This document shows, one piece after another, positions 7,706 to 15,400 of a DNA stretch of 64,000 nt (positions are counted from its first letter, which is position 1; each line of letters opens with the position of its first letter). The stretch spans positions 62,001 to 126,000 of the forward strand of contig FZRB01000006.1 of NCBI GenBank assembly GCA_900199595.1, written 5' to 3'. The notes under the pieces were generated by a model. That model was not told the origin of the DNA. It did not search any database and worked only from the letters and a program-made list of their open reading frames with translations. The DNA is from Lachnospiraceae bacterium. Lineage in GTDB: Bacteria; Bacillota; Clostridia; Lachnospirales; Lachnospiraceae. A program made the translations under genes and the position numbers.

Positions 7706-8001
7706 TCAATTTTTTCCACAACATTTTTTAAACTTCTTTCCAGAGCCGCAGGGACATGGATCATTAGGGTATATCTTACGTACAGATGATAAATGCTTTA
7801 TCAGACTCTTCTTTTCCGCTAATAGTCCATCTGTCTTTTTTCTCATTTTTCGATTTAATTCTTCGAGTTCCTGAGTCATCTTCTGTCTCTTCTCGTATAA
7901 TTTCTCAAGAAGCATTATTTCCGAAACTTTAGCAGCTTGTTCGGCTTCTAATACCTCTGTAAAAATGCTATCTCACTTCTAACAACTTTAGCATCATTCA
8001 T
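7706..8001 (-). pseudogene. SEC-C motif protein, frameshifted
   Basis: The intact 3' part (from ATG 7915, 69 residues) is a basic coiled coil. It ends in the SecA C-terminal-type zinc motif [18 protein letters not shown], so a metal-binding tail is clear. Upstream, an ATG at 8001 with AGAGGATATAT before it opens [15 protein letters not shown] and then stops at 7948. A one-base frame change there would continue into [13 protein letters not shown] and the intact part, giving a protein of about 97 residues. Either the gene is broken or a sequencing error exists. A 25-codon open fragment ending GYWPEDIELEDIYE (7994-8071) precedes it. That fragment has no start and looks like the tail of a deleted upstream gene. 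Confidence 0.6.
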
Positions 8002-8074
8002 ATATATCCTCTAGTTCTATATCTTCTGGCCAATATCCCTGATTAAATACAATAATTATATCTTCTATCTCTTA

Positions 8075-8614
8075 TTACCATTTGATTATGTCATATAAAG
8101 AATACTCGTTCTTCTTTATTTTAGAAACTCGTTTATATTCTTTTATAGCTTTGAGTAATAATTCGACATCAGAAAAATAGTCAATTATAAAATCATAGCT
8201 TTTAACTTCATGATATTTTAAGATTTCTTTACAAAAAATACTAGGCTTATTTTCATGCTTTCTTTTATTCTCATACTTATTAAAATCCTTTAATCGATTT
8301 TCAGCTAATATTATGAGCATTTCAATTTCTGGAGCTGTAATTATAGTCTTTATATTTACTTTGTTCTCATATGCTTTACTAAGATTAAACTGTTCTGTTC
8401 TCGAATCAATCACTCTTAGTAAAGATATTTTTCCCAGGAAACTCTTTCTTAAATATCTTCTTTCAAAATCTTTAGGTTTGCATCTTGCGATAGGCTCTTC
8501 TTCAAGTAATTCTTCTCTAGAAAAAATTAATTTGTCATTATCAAGAAGAATATCTAGAATGGCTCGCTCTGCTTCTCCCTCATACATACAGGCAACATAT
8601 TCGTCTAGTTCCAT
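8075..8614 (-). CDS. small partner of AAA15-type ATPase, copy A
   Basis: This 179-residue soluble protein is always second in the two-gene operon (copy B at 24116). It opens with YVACMYEGEAERAILDILL; the EGxxE pattern resembles the first acidic motif of RloB/TOPRIM-like partners of OLD-type ATPases. That link is weak, because no clear DxD follows, only RVIDSR. The C-terminus ends KKNEYSLYDIIKW, nearly the same in copy B. AGGAGG overlaps the ATPase stop (TAGGAGG), so the two genes are tightly coupled. The likely role is effector of an abortive-infection type defence system; this is inference from the ATPase partner. Confidence 0.55.
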   Translation of the reverse strand: MELDEYVACMYEGEAERAILDILLDNDKLIFSREELLEEEPIARCKPKDFERRYLRKSFLGKISLLRVIDSRTEQFNLSKAYENKVNIKTIITAPEIEMLIILAENRLKDFNKYENKRKHENKPSIFCKEILKYHEVKSYDFIIDYFSDVELLLKAIKEYKRVSKIKKNEYSLYDIIKW

Positions 8615-8624
8615 AGTCTACCTC

Positions 8625-9794
8625 CTAATGTGCCAGATTTTTAAGCTTTTTCTTAAGCTTTATATATGATTCGTACGAAGGAGCTGTTCCCTTAAGTAAG
8701 TCACTTTGGTAAGCTTCACTCTTTTTAATATCATTTCTTTTAAGAATGGTAGAAAGATTCTCTACCGTTATTCCCTTATTATTTCTTGTAATATAGATAC
8801 AATCATTTCTGTTTACATTATCAAGTAATTCTGGATAATGTGTTGAAAAGACAAGTGTTGCTCCATTCTTATTAATTTTATTGTCAAAAAAGAATCTCAT
8901 AAGAACTGAAACTATTTCTTTGTTAAAGTGATTCTCTAGCTCGTCAACCACCAAATATCCACCAGTCGTTAATATATATTCTGCATATTTAAATACCGTC
9001 AATCCTTTTATCGTACCTGAAGATAAATATGCATTTAGATCATTTTTATTATATAAGGTTATCTCATCTTTTCCATAGAATTTCAACCTAATAATCTCTG
9101 CCACACTGGTACCTTTTTCTACTTCCTCAATACTTAAACTCTCAATAGTAGGATCAAGGAATGTAATTAATTCAGAAGGAACATTTCCTTTCACACCAAT
9201 TGTATTATTATCAGTGTAATTCATTAAATCTTTATAAGATAAAGAACTCTGAAACATTTTATTGAAAGCTATAATTATACTAACATCTGATGGTAAGTAT
9301 TTTTCATCATTACTTCGAACTTCAGATTCAATGCCGGTAAAATCAGTTAGTTGTTTTCTTGTCTTAACAGTACTGATATCTTTTTTCCAGTATTCTTCAT
9401 TCACAATACTATATTCAAATTCATAATTGGGTTTATCTTTGCCTACAATTTCAGTTTTAATACGACATATATAAGAACCCGAAATATTTTTTGCATAGTA
9501 ATAGCAATCAAATACAACCTTTTTACTCTTTCCTAATATATCTTTGAATCTACTCTGATTAATTGGAACACTGCTAAGTAAATCCATAGCAAATAAAATA
9601 GCTTTGAGTACAGATGTTTTTCCAGATGCATTTATTCCTGCAAACATTTCAATATTATTAGTGTGAACTAACGGAAATAAATTAGTCAAACCATCCATTT
9701 TATCCTTTGGAATTCTTTGTGTAGCATAAAAAATCAAATCCAAATCTTCCTCAAATAAAGGAAGTCCTTCTATATTTAGTCTTAATAGTTTCAT
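8625..9794 (-). CDS. AAA15/OLD-like ATPase, copy A
   Basis: This 389-residue ATPase is of the SMC/ABC-like AAA15/AAA21 type found in OLD, RloA and AriA-related defence proteins. Visible are Walker A GINASGKTS (53-61), a signature-like YLSSGTIKGL, Walker B YLVVDELENHF, and a switch histidine in FSTHYPELLDNV. No TOPRIM domain is fused; the separate small gene downstream may supply the effector. It starts at an ATG with AGGAGG, 12 bp from a 29-nt dyad that overlaps the leader. Copy B (24674) is clearly a close paralog over its whole length, by eye about 70 percent identical. The anti-phage role is inferred from family and neighbourhood. Confidence 0.75.
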   Translation of the reverse strand: MKLLRLNIEGLPLFEEDLDLIFYATQRIPKDKMDGLTNLFPLVHTNNIEMFAGINASGKTSVLKAILFAMDLLSSVPINQSRFKDILGKSKKVVFDCYYYAKNISGSYICRIKTEIVGKDKPNYEFEYSIVNEEYWKKDISTVKTRKQLTDFTGIESEVRSNDEKYLPSDVSIIIAFNKMFQSSLSYKDLMNYTDNNTIGVKGNVPSELITFLDPTIESLSIEEVEKGTSVAEIIRLKFYGKDEITLYNKNDLNAYLSSGTIKGLTVFKYAEYILTTGGYLVVDELENHFNKEIVSVLMRFFFDNKINKNGATLVFSTHYPELLDNVNRNDCIYITRNNKGITVENLSTILKRNDIKKSEAYQSDLLKGTAPSYESYIKLKKKLKNLAH

Positions 9795-9806
9795 CCCCGC
9801 CTCCTA

Positions 9807-9960
9807 ATTTATCTACAGGAAAACCGTTTATAAATTTCTACCATAGAGATAATAACACACATCACCGTATTTATCAACGCAAAATCCGTTTATAAATATT
9901 ACAAATATATCATCAAACAAGAATAATCAGAAGATATTAACAAATTCTTCGTAATTATAT
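9807..9960 (-). promoter_or_regulatory. promoter of ATPase operon A flanked by 29-nt dyads spaced 62-63 bp
   Basis: Dyads lie at 9807-9835, 9869-9897 and (degenerate) 9932-9960. The middle one has arms ATTTATCAACG and CGTTTATAAAT with one mismatch and a 7-nt centre. TTGATA (9872-9877, minus strand) inside dyad 2, 17 bp and TATTAT (9849-9854) form the core promoter. Dyad 1 lies between the promoter and the RBS. The same layout precedes operon B. This fits cooperative binding of a repressor on one helix face; the regulator is unknown. Confidence 0.7.
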
Positions 9961-9994
9961 TTATGATTTTTATATTTATAAAAATGTAGCACGC

Positions 9995-10040
9995 ATAAAA
10001 GAGCCTCAGCACCTAAGTACCAAAGCCCTTCATTATCATC
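9995..10040. repeat. shared upstream block, copy A
   Basis: AGCACCT-A-AGTACCAAAGCC followed by CTTCATT recurs nearly unchanged at 26047-26092. Both copies are about 200 bp upstream of the ATPase start, so they mark the outer edge of the duplicated cassette. Read on the minus strand, each block follows a short open stretch ending in EKK-rich codons (10044-10095 here), possibly the tail of a lost gene. Confidence 0.65.
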
Positions 10041-10110
10041 TCTTTTCTGGCTTTTTTTCTGGAACTTTTGATGGGGCTGCCATTTTAATAAGAAAACACA
10101 AATCTACGAA

Positions 10111-12147
10111 TTACAATAAGTTAAAATCCCTCACCTTTTCTCTATGCCACCCCAGGCTCTTTGCCCAGGTCAACATCTCTTTCTTCCGCTGCTTTGCAGC
10201 CTCTTTTTCTTCCGGTGTCATTCCGGTTAAATCCGGATTAATATCCTCCAAAAAATCGGCAAAGCCGGACAAACCTCCAACATCATCTACGAGCATCTCT
10301 CCATCTCTGGCGATTAATACCGGGCGGTATACTTCTCTACACTTTACGTTAGCTCTATCCAGTTCAGCCTGAGTTATTCTTCCGGAATTAACGAGATCTG
10401 GACAGTTTTCACTTGCTGTAATTCGTATCTTCCAGCCATCACCGAAATCATATTTATATAATAACACATCTGTTATTGGTAGTGGAATAGGTTGTATAGC
10501 CGGTGAATCTAAATCTTCAGATAATATCTTATCAATAAAATCATCAACTTGTTCTAATAATTCTTCACCTGATGATACTATCTGAGCATCAATATGTTTT
10601 CTTTCTTCTTCACTGCAGTTATCCGGCAATTCATTAAAACCTACAGCTAGTACTGAGCTTATTGGCAATCTTTCCAATAATGACATCGGTGTACGTTCAA
10701 ATACATATTTAAGTCCTTCTGCCGGTATATCTTTAAACTGTACAATTTCCACTCTGTATGGTACTTTATCATCCCAAGGTTTAGGTTCTGAACGTCTATT
10801 TCCTTTATAATCAAACACCTGATAAACACCGTAAATATACTCATCGCCATCATAGTTACCAGTATCAAAATTATACGAAGTAGCATATACAATATAATAC
10901 TCTTCTCCCATATCAATGCTCATTGCATCTCTACGGCAAGAAATGATTCCTTCTCCTTGACATTGTGACATATAAGGACCGGTATATTTCTTACGAAGCC
11001 AGTTTTTAAAGCTACCACCATTATAGTCATCAGCCCAAAACTCATCTTCTTCATACATATATGGTGATCTAAATACAACTCCAGTAAGATATGTCCAAAG
11101 TGATGCATTCTCACATAATGCATTGAATCTATCTTCTGGTAACTCGAACATTCGTAAATGTGAATTCTCCCAGCCAAATGCTCTCTGAATAACATAATGA
11201 AGTGCATATAAAGGTATATCACTTGGAACTATAATATCTCGACTGATATTTTTACCATATACTAATGAACCATGCCTGTGAAGTACTTCGATAGTATGAT
11301 CATCCGGGTATTCACTATATAACTCCATATGAAGCCTAAGTACACCAAATGGCTCCGGTGGCATTCTATTCCCGGCTATTTCTTCAAGAATCTTTTCATT
11401 TCGTACATTTAATGCCCCAGGATAGTATCCCAATTGTACATTTAATGTGTCGAATATTATCTGTTCTTTCTTTGTAAGAGATTTCTTTTTACTTAATCTG
11501 TCATATTCTTGTTCTTTCTTGTCATATTCAGCTTGTATATAATCATATTTTTTTCTATATAAATTAAACTCATTTTTCTCTTCTTCAGAAAACAAATCAA
11601 AAAAACTGTTATCTAGTGCTTCTATTTCTTCCCAAGTATTTCTATGAGGTCTATTATATGCTTCTGTATATGACATCTTAATATCTTTTTGCCATTCTTT
11701 GGAATTCTTGATATCAATAACATTTGATTTAGTATTGTCATTTATCTCTTGTACATATTTTGATTTGAGTTCTGACTGTCTTTTCATTTGTTTCTTCTCA
11801 TATGCTCTATAGTTCCTTAAATCGACAGCATGTTTAGATGGTTCAGCTGAATTCTCAAACTTATCTTCATATGGTAAAGCAGTAGATACTGTGGCAACAG
11901 AAACGCCAAAGTATTGTGCTATATCCTTTATGCTTTTTCCTTGTTTTCTCATCTCAATAGCTTCATCTGTAATAGGTGAAGTAATTTCTTTCATAGTAAT
12001 AAGAATTTTACGAACCTTATTTCTATTAATATCAAAATGTAACGCAGTATCTCTGATAGAACCATCTGGTTCTTGGTCTGTTTTAGTCTCTCTAAAATAC
12101 TCTGCTACTTCTTTCATAAAATCAAAATCTAACTGTGATATAGGCAT
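10111..12147 (-). CDS. pRiA4b ORF-3-like protein with N-terminal HTH domains
   Basis: This protein of about 678 residues has two parts. The N-terminus carries two helix-turn-helix-like segments (SIRDTALHFDINRNKVRKIL and SIKDIAQYFGVSVATVSTAL). The larger part resembles the plasmid pRiA4b ORF-3 family: LHYVIQRAFGWENSHLRMFE and, near the C-terminus, YKYDFGDGWKIRI. A Lys/Glu-rich coiled-coil linker joins them. The family is common in Firmicutes and often sits near mobile DNA; its function is not established. The start at 12147 is preferred over 12183 because AAAGGA lies at a proper distance. A consensus promoter with a palindrome at the probable transcription start precedes it. Confidence 0.65.
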   Translation of the reverse strand: MPISQLDFDFMKEVAEYFRETKTDQEPDGSIRDTALHFDINRNKVRKILITMKEITSPITDEAIEMRKQGKSIKDIAQYFGVSVATVSTALPYEDKFENSAEPSKHAVDLRNYRAYEKKQMKRQSELKSKYVQEINDNTKSNVIDIKNSKEWQKDIKMSYTEAYNRPHRNTWEEIEALDNSFFDLFSEEEKNEFNLYRKKYDYIQAEYDKKEQEYDRLSKKKSLTKKEQIIFDTLNVQLGYYPGALNVRNEKILEEIAGNRMPPEPFGVLRLHMELYSEYPDDHTIEVLHRHGSLVYGKNISRDIIVPSDIPLYALHYVIQRAFGWENSHLRMFELPEDRFNALCENASLWTYLTGVVFRSPYMYEEDEFWADDYNGGSFKNWLRKKYTGPYMSQCQGEGIISCRRDAMSIDMGEEYYIVYATSYNFDTGNYDGDEYIYGVYQVFDYKGNRRSEPKPWDDKVPYRVEIVQFKDIPAEGLKYVFERTPMSLLERLPISSVLAVGFNELPDNCSEEERKHIDAQIVSSGEELLEQVDDFIDKILSEDLDSPAIQPIPLPITDVLLYKYDFGDGWKIRITASENCPDLVNSGRITQAELDRANVKCREVYRPVLIARDGEMLVDDVGGLSGFADFLEDINPDLTGMTPEEKEAAKQRKKEMLTWAKSLGWHREKVRDFNLL

Positions 12148-12172
12148 ATGTTTTCCTTTCATATAAATGATT

Positions 12173-12218
12173 TGACATGTCATAGCTTAATTATAAAATC
12201 AAGGACGATACACGTCAA
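12173..12218 (-). promoter_or_regulatory. consensus promoter with palindrome at +1
   Basis: On the minus strand TTGACG (12213-12218), 17 bp and TATAAT (12190-12195) are followed 7 bp later by the perfect 10-bp palindrome TGACATGTCA (12173-12182), at the expected transcription start. This is a natural operator for the HTH-containing product downstream. GATACAC (12207-12213) and GTGTATC (12251-12257) form a wider inverted repeat around the -35. Confidence 0.6.
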
Positions 12219-12388
12219 TATACTTCCAGATATTTTCTCAGTTAGACACAGTGTATCATAAAAATATTAATAGCGGGGAACTTCCCCGCCGAAGATGGAC
12301 CAAGGTCTTTCGACCAGCCCTCAGCTGCATCGATGCAACCTTTTATACCTGTCATCTGGCAGCAGTTACAGAATTATAATGATACTTC
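12219..12388. other. gene-free stretch with strong palindromes
   Basis: No reading frame is supported here. It holds an odd perfect palindrome GCGGGGAACTTCCCCGC (12273-12289), a GGTC-TTTC-GACC stem-loop (12304-12315) and a 12-bp palindrome TGCATCGATGCA (12326-12337) within 65 bp, all GC-richer than the surroundings. It lies outside the IS21 end at 12389. It could be a structured RNA, a terminator cluster or the end of a vanished mobile element. Confidence 0.5.
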
Positions 12389-12524
12389 TGTATATTCCGC
12401 ATAGATAATTCCATCTGTATGGAGTTTTAGACCCGGCTCTCCGGAGGATGAGATCCACCCTCACGGAGATACAGATCCATTAAGTATAGCCATAAATTAT
12501 GGTTTATATATAACAACTGAATAT

Positions 12525-12734
12525 TTATTTGTTGTCATATATGTCTTTGATACCATAGGCCATTAGAAGTCTTTCCAAATAGAACACCCTATTGTTAAGG
12601 TATTCAATCTCTTCAGACATTTCGTGATATAAGTTTTCAGCATCGTTGAGACTTTCTCGAAGTACTGCACATTCGACTTCTATATCACAGGCTGATTGTT
12701 TAGGATTATATCTGCAATCGTTACTTTTCATCAT
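12525..12734 (-). CDS. small coiled-coil accessory protein of IS21 element 1
   Basis: This 69-residue acidic protein has a heptad-like stretch (LRESLNDAENLYHEMSEEIE, then LNNRVFYLERLL). Its ATG overlaps the istB stop as ATGA, so it is translationally coupled and belongs to the element. The family is not recognised. A protein of similar size and character, but unrelated context, is at 27301. It could be a structural helper of the transposase or a regulator. Confidence 0.55.
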   Translation of the reverse strand: MMKSNDCRYNPKQSACDIEVECAVLRESLNDAENLYHEMSEEIEYLNNRVFYLERLLMAYGIKDIYDNK

Positions 12735-13514
12735 TGGACACCGCCTTTCTTTTGGGCTTTTAGTCCATGACGTTCTCTCATAGATATACGTCCTTCTATT
12801 AATACATCGTATGAATTATGAACAATCCTATCCATTATGGCATCAGAGATTGGACTCTGACTATTCTGATCTGGATATATACGTTCATACCAGTCTTTTG
12901 GATCATACTGAGTGCAAAAAATGATTGAGTTACATTCACATCTGGATTCTATAATCTCTAGTAGATCATATGCTTCAGATGTTTCAAGTGGACGAATAAG
13001 CCATTCATCTAGTACTAACAGGTCTACCTTTTGATAACTTCGTATTGTCTTTTTGAATGTTCCACATCCACGTGAGACCTTTAGTTCATCAAGCAGTTCT
13101 GGAAGTCTTATATATCGAGTCTTAAAAAATTTACGACAGGCTGCATTTCCTAGAGCACAAGCGATATATGTTTTACCACTACCAGATGCTCCTTTTAAGG
13201 ATTATATGATGTCCTTCTGTAATGTATTTACAGGTTGAGTATCTAAGCATCTCGCTTTTGTCAAGCTTACGATCCTCGATGTATTCGATACCTTCAATAG
13301 TTGCACCTGGATTCGAGAAGTGTGCTGCCTTGATATATTTGGATAGTTTATTTGTCTGACGGCGATTCCATTCCGCATCAACCAGTAGACCGAATCGGTC
13401 TTCAAAACCAAGGCTCCTATATGACTCTGGATCATCAAGTTGATGAATCAGTTCATTTGCCATGGCAGTCATGTGCATAGATCTTAATGTATCAATAGTG
13501 CTCTGATTTATCAT
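12731..13514 (-). pseudogene. istB: istB ATP-binding transposition helper, frameshifted
   Basis: The first part (13514 to about 13200) gives a typical IstB N-terminus (STIDTLRSMHMTAMANEL, GFEDRFGLLVDAEWNRRQ). The Walker A region GASGSGKTYIACALG lies in another frame: CTTAAAAGGAGC needs a one-base skip, and without it a stop follows at once. Downstream of the shift the frame stays open through LLVLDEWLIRPL to a stop at 12731. IstB assists IstA through ATP-dependent target capture, so this copy is probably inactive unless the A-run is slippery. Its start overlaps the istA stop (ATGA). Confidence 0.8.
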
Positions 13515-15055
13515 GACTGTTCACCACCTCTCTGATAGTAGGAAGCACCTCGGGTAATACCATGACTGGTCGAAGTTGGTGAAACAGTGCTATTGCTAAG
13601 TTTATCCTGTCCATTCTTTAGAATGGTGGTTATGTTTCTTATGGTTGGAGTGCTGCTATATATAAGTGCTCGTTCACAGGCATCTTCAAGCCTTTTATGA
13701 CTATATCTATCAGCCAGCTTAGTCAGACTTGCACAGAACTTAAATCCTTGTTCCGGTTCTTTTCCTGATTCAAGGAAGAACTTGACTACCTGAATAGTGT
13801 TTGGCCCGATTGTCTCCGCCCACTTGGTGAATTCATCGGCACTGTATGATAGATACTTTCTATGTTTCATCGGCATATGTTCCAGTATAGTTATCGGATC
13901 ACGTTTTTGTATTCTTTCACGAGGATGAGAAGCGACCCTCGAACCATGGTAGAATACTTCTACCGTTTGCTTTGTCAATCTGACATCCACTTCTTCTCCG
14001 ATTAGATCGAAAGGGACGGAATATTTGTTTTTTCCGTCAGATATGAGATAATCAAGGGGAACCTTAGCAGTGGACCAGACTGCTGGTTCGTACGGGGTGA
14101 TAGGGAGTTGCTTCATGTAATCCTTTTCTTCATCGATATAGGCAGTGTAGCGACATCCCTCCCGTTTTTTAAATGGAGAGTGATTAAGCTCTTCAAGCTT
14201 TTCAGCTACAGCAGATTTAACCTCTTCGATAGAAAAGAATTTTCGATTTTGCAAAGCTGCTATCACCCAGGTGGTTGCAAACCTCACTGTCCCTTCAGCT
14301 AGACTTTTGTCCTTTGGACGTTCCACTCTGGCGGGCACAACAGCTGTATCATAGTATTCAGCCATTTCATAGTAGCTTTTATTAACTATAGTTTCGTATC
14401 TGGTGTTGGTTGTTATTCCAGTCTTAAGATTATCTGGTATAAGCAGACGAGTTACACCACCGAAATAACTGTATGCGTGTGCATGACATAATAGCCAGTT
14501 AGTTGACTTCATGTCATCACAAGCTTCAACATAAGAGTAGCAACTGCAAGGTAACACAGCTGCAAATACATAGGCATCGTATTCTTCTCCGGTTACAGAG
14601 TCGAAATAAGAGATGGTAGTTCCTGCCCAATCAACCTGCATAACGTCACCGGGTTTGTGATGTATTCTCATGGTTGCTTTTGTAAGCCTTGCCCAACGAC
14701 GATACTTCTCACAAAAAGTAGAATACATATATGGAGTATCTCCTGAAGCAATACATTCAGCACAGTATTCACTCCATAAAAGAGATAGATTAACTCCAGG
14801 TTTAGCTAATTCATTATGGATGTAACTATAATCCGGCTCCCTTCTCTTAGGATTGTTGGATGATTGATCTGGAAAAAGGAATTCTTTCAGATCAGCATTT
14901 GTAACCGTATCATCCAATGGCCATTGGATACCAACAGACTCCGCCATCTTTACAACATCTCTGATAGTGTTGCGCGAGTGGTGAAGTGATGCAGCTATTT
15001 CATGCTGCGTGTAATTGAGACTTGTTAGTCTCAAGATTTCTCGATAATTCACCAT
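13511..15055 (-). CDS. istA: IS21-family transposase IstA
   Basis: This 514-residue DDE-type transposase has an N-terminal HTH (YTQHEIAASLHHSRNTIRDV). A catalytic core follows, with VMQVDWAGTTISYFD for the first Asp, RLLIPDNLKTGIT for the second, and a Glu in VERPKDKSLAEGTVRF. Start 15055 is chosen because AGGAGG precedes it; an upstream in-frame ATG at 15106 lacks one. The frame looks intact, but the partner IstB is frameshifted, so the element is probably immobile by itself. It is unlike the second IstA (37710) in length and ends, so the two IS21 elements are different types. Confidence 0.88.
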   Translation of the reverse strand: MVNYREILRLTSLNYTQHEIAASLHHSRNTIRDVVKMAESVGIQWPLDDTVTNADLKEFLFPDQSSNNPKRREPDYSYIHNELAKPGVNLSLLWSEYCAECIASGDTPYMYSTFCEKYRRWARLTKATMRIHHKPGDVMQVDWAGTTISYFDSVTGEEYDAYVFAAVLPCSCYSYVEACDDMKSTNWLLCHAHAYSYFGGVTRLLIPDNLKTGITTNTRYETIVNKSYYEMAEYYDTAVVPARVERPKDKSLAEGTVRFATTWVIAALQNRKFFSIEEVKSAVAEKLEELNHSPFKKREGCRYTAYIDEEKDYMKQLPITPYEPAVWSTAKVPLDYLISDGKNKYSVPFDLIGEEVDVRLTKQTVEVFYHGSRVASHPRERIQKRDPITILEHMPMKHRKYLSYSADEFTKWAETIGPNTIQVVKFFLESGKEPEQGFKFCASLTKLADRYSHKRLEDACERALIYSSTPTIRNITTILKNGQDKLSNSTVSPTSTSHGITRGASYYQRGGEQS

Positions 15056-15236
15056 GATTATCGACCTCCTATAATTAGTAGTCACACAGATGTGTGCCAT
15101 ACTCATTATAGGTTATAAACGACAAGTGGGTCACCCTTGCATAAGGGTGGATCTATAATCCCATAGAAGTGGGTCTAAAATTCCGTACATATGGGATTAT
15201 TCATTCAGAATATACAGGAAAGTCAACGAAATTTTG

Positions 15237-15305
15237 GGTTTTTAGGTGATTGATTTGGGTTTTTGATAATTTATTTAGGTTTTTAGGTGATTGATTTGGG
15301 TTTTT
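15237..15305. repeat. 28-bp direct repeat beside IS21 element 1
   Basis: The 28-nt unit starting GGTTTTTAGGTGATTGATTT occurs at 15237-15264 and 15278-15305 (period 41 bp), with a partial third trace in the gap. The stretch 15217-15400 has no gene. It lies between the IS21 right end and the end of the Hxs operon. Confidence 0.75.
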
Positions 15306-15358
15306 AGGTATTGAAATAATTTATAATCCGCTTAATCTCGATTTTTTGTCTTAACTTC

Positions 15359-15391
15359 CGTAAGTGGTAAACCACTCGTGTACCACTTACG
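15359..15391 (-). terminator. hairpin downstream of hxsA
   Basis: CGTAAGTGGT (15359-15368) and ACCACTTACG (15382-15391) form a perfect 10-bp stem just after the end of the Hxs operon. The nearest T-run on the minus strand is about 20 bp further on, so it may be a weak terminator or an RNA 3'-end stabiliser. Confidence 0.5.
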
Positions 15392-15400
15392 ATTTATATA

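Larger units (their letters stand above)
12389..15216 (-). mobile_element. IS21-family element 1
   Basis: The element has imperfect inverted ends. The left end starts TGTATATTC (12389), with ATAATTCCATCTGTATGGAG and TTTTAGACCC inside (12405-12434). The right end ends with the complement at 15216 (15169-15198 pairs with 12405-12434 with four mismatches). Internal repeats such as AGATCCACCCT recur near both ends, as is usual for IS21. It contains istA, istB (frameshifted) and a small third gene, all on the minus strand with overlapping stops and starts. No target duplication was found, so it is probably old or rearranged. Length is 2828 bp. Confidence 0.8.

Noticed and set aside
9807-9960. A short CRISPR array (29-nt repeats, 33-nt spacers), also at 25856-26008
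   Set aside because: Repeats are degenerate, only two or three occur, the promoter -35 lies inside one repeat, and no cas gene is nearby. Regulatory dyads explain it better.
12273-12469. One long structured noncoding RNA spanning all hairpins from 12273 to 12469
   Set aside because: The hairpin at 12438-12469 belongs to the internal end repeats of IS21 element 1, which begins at 12389. Only the palindromes before 12389 remain unexplained.
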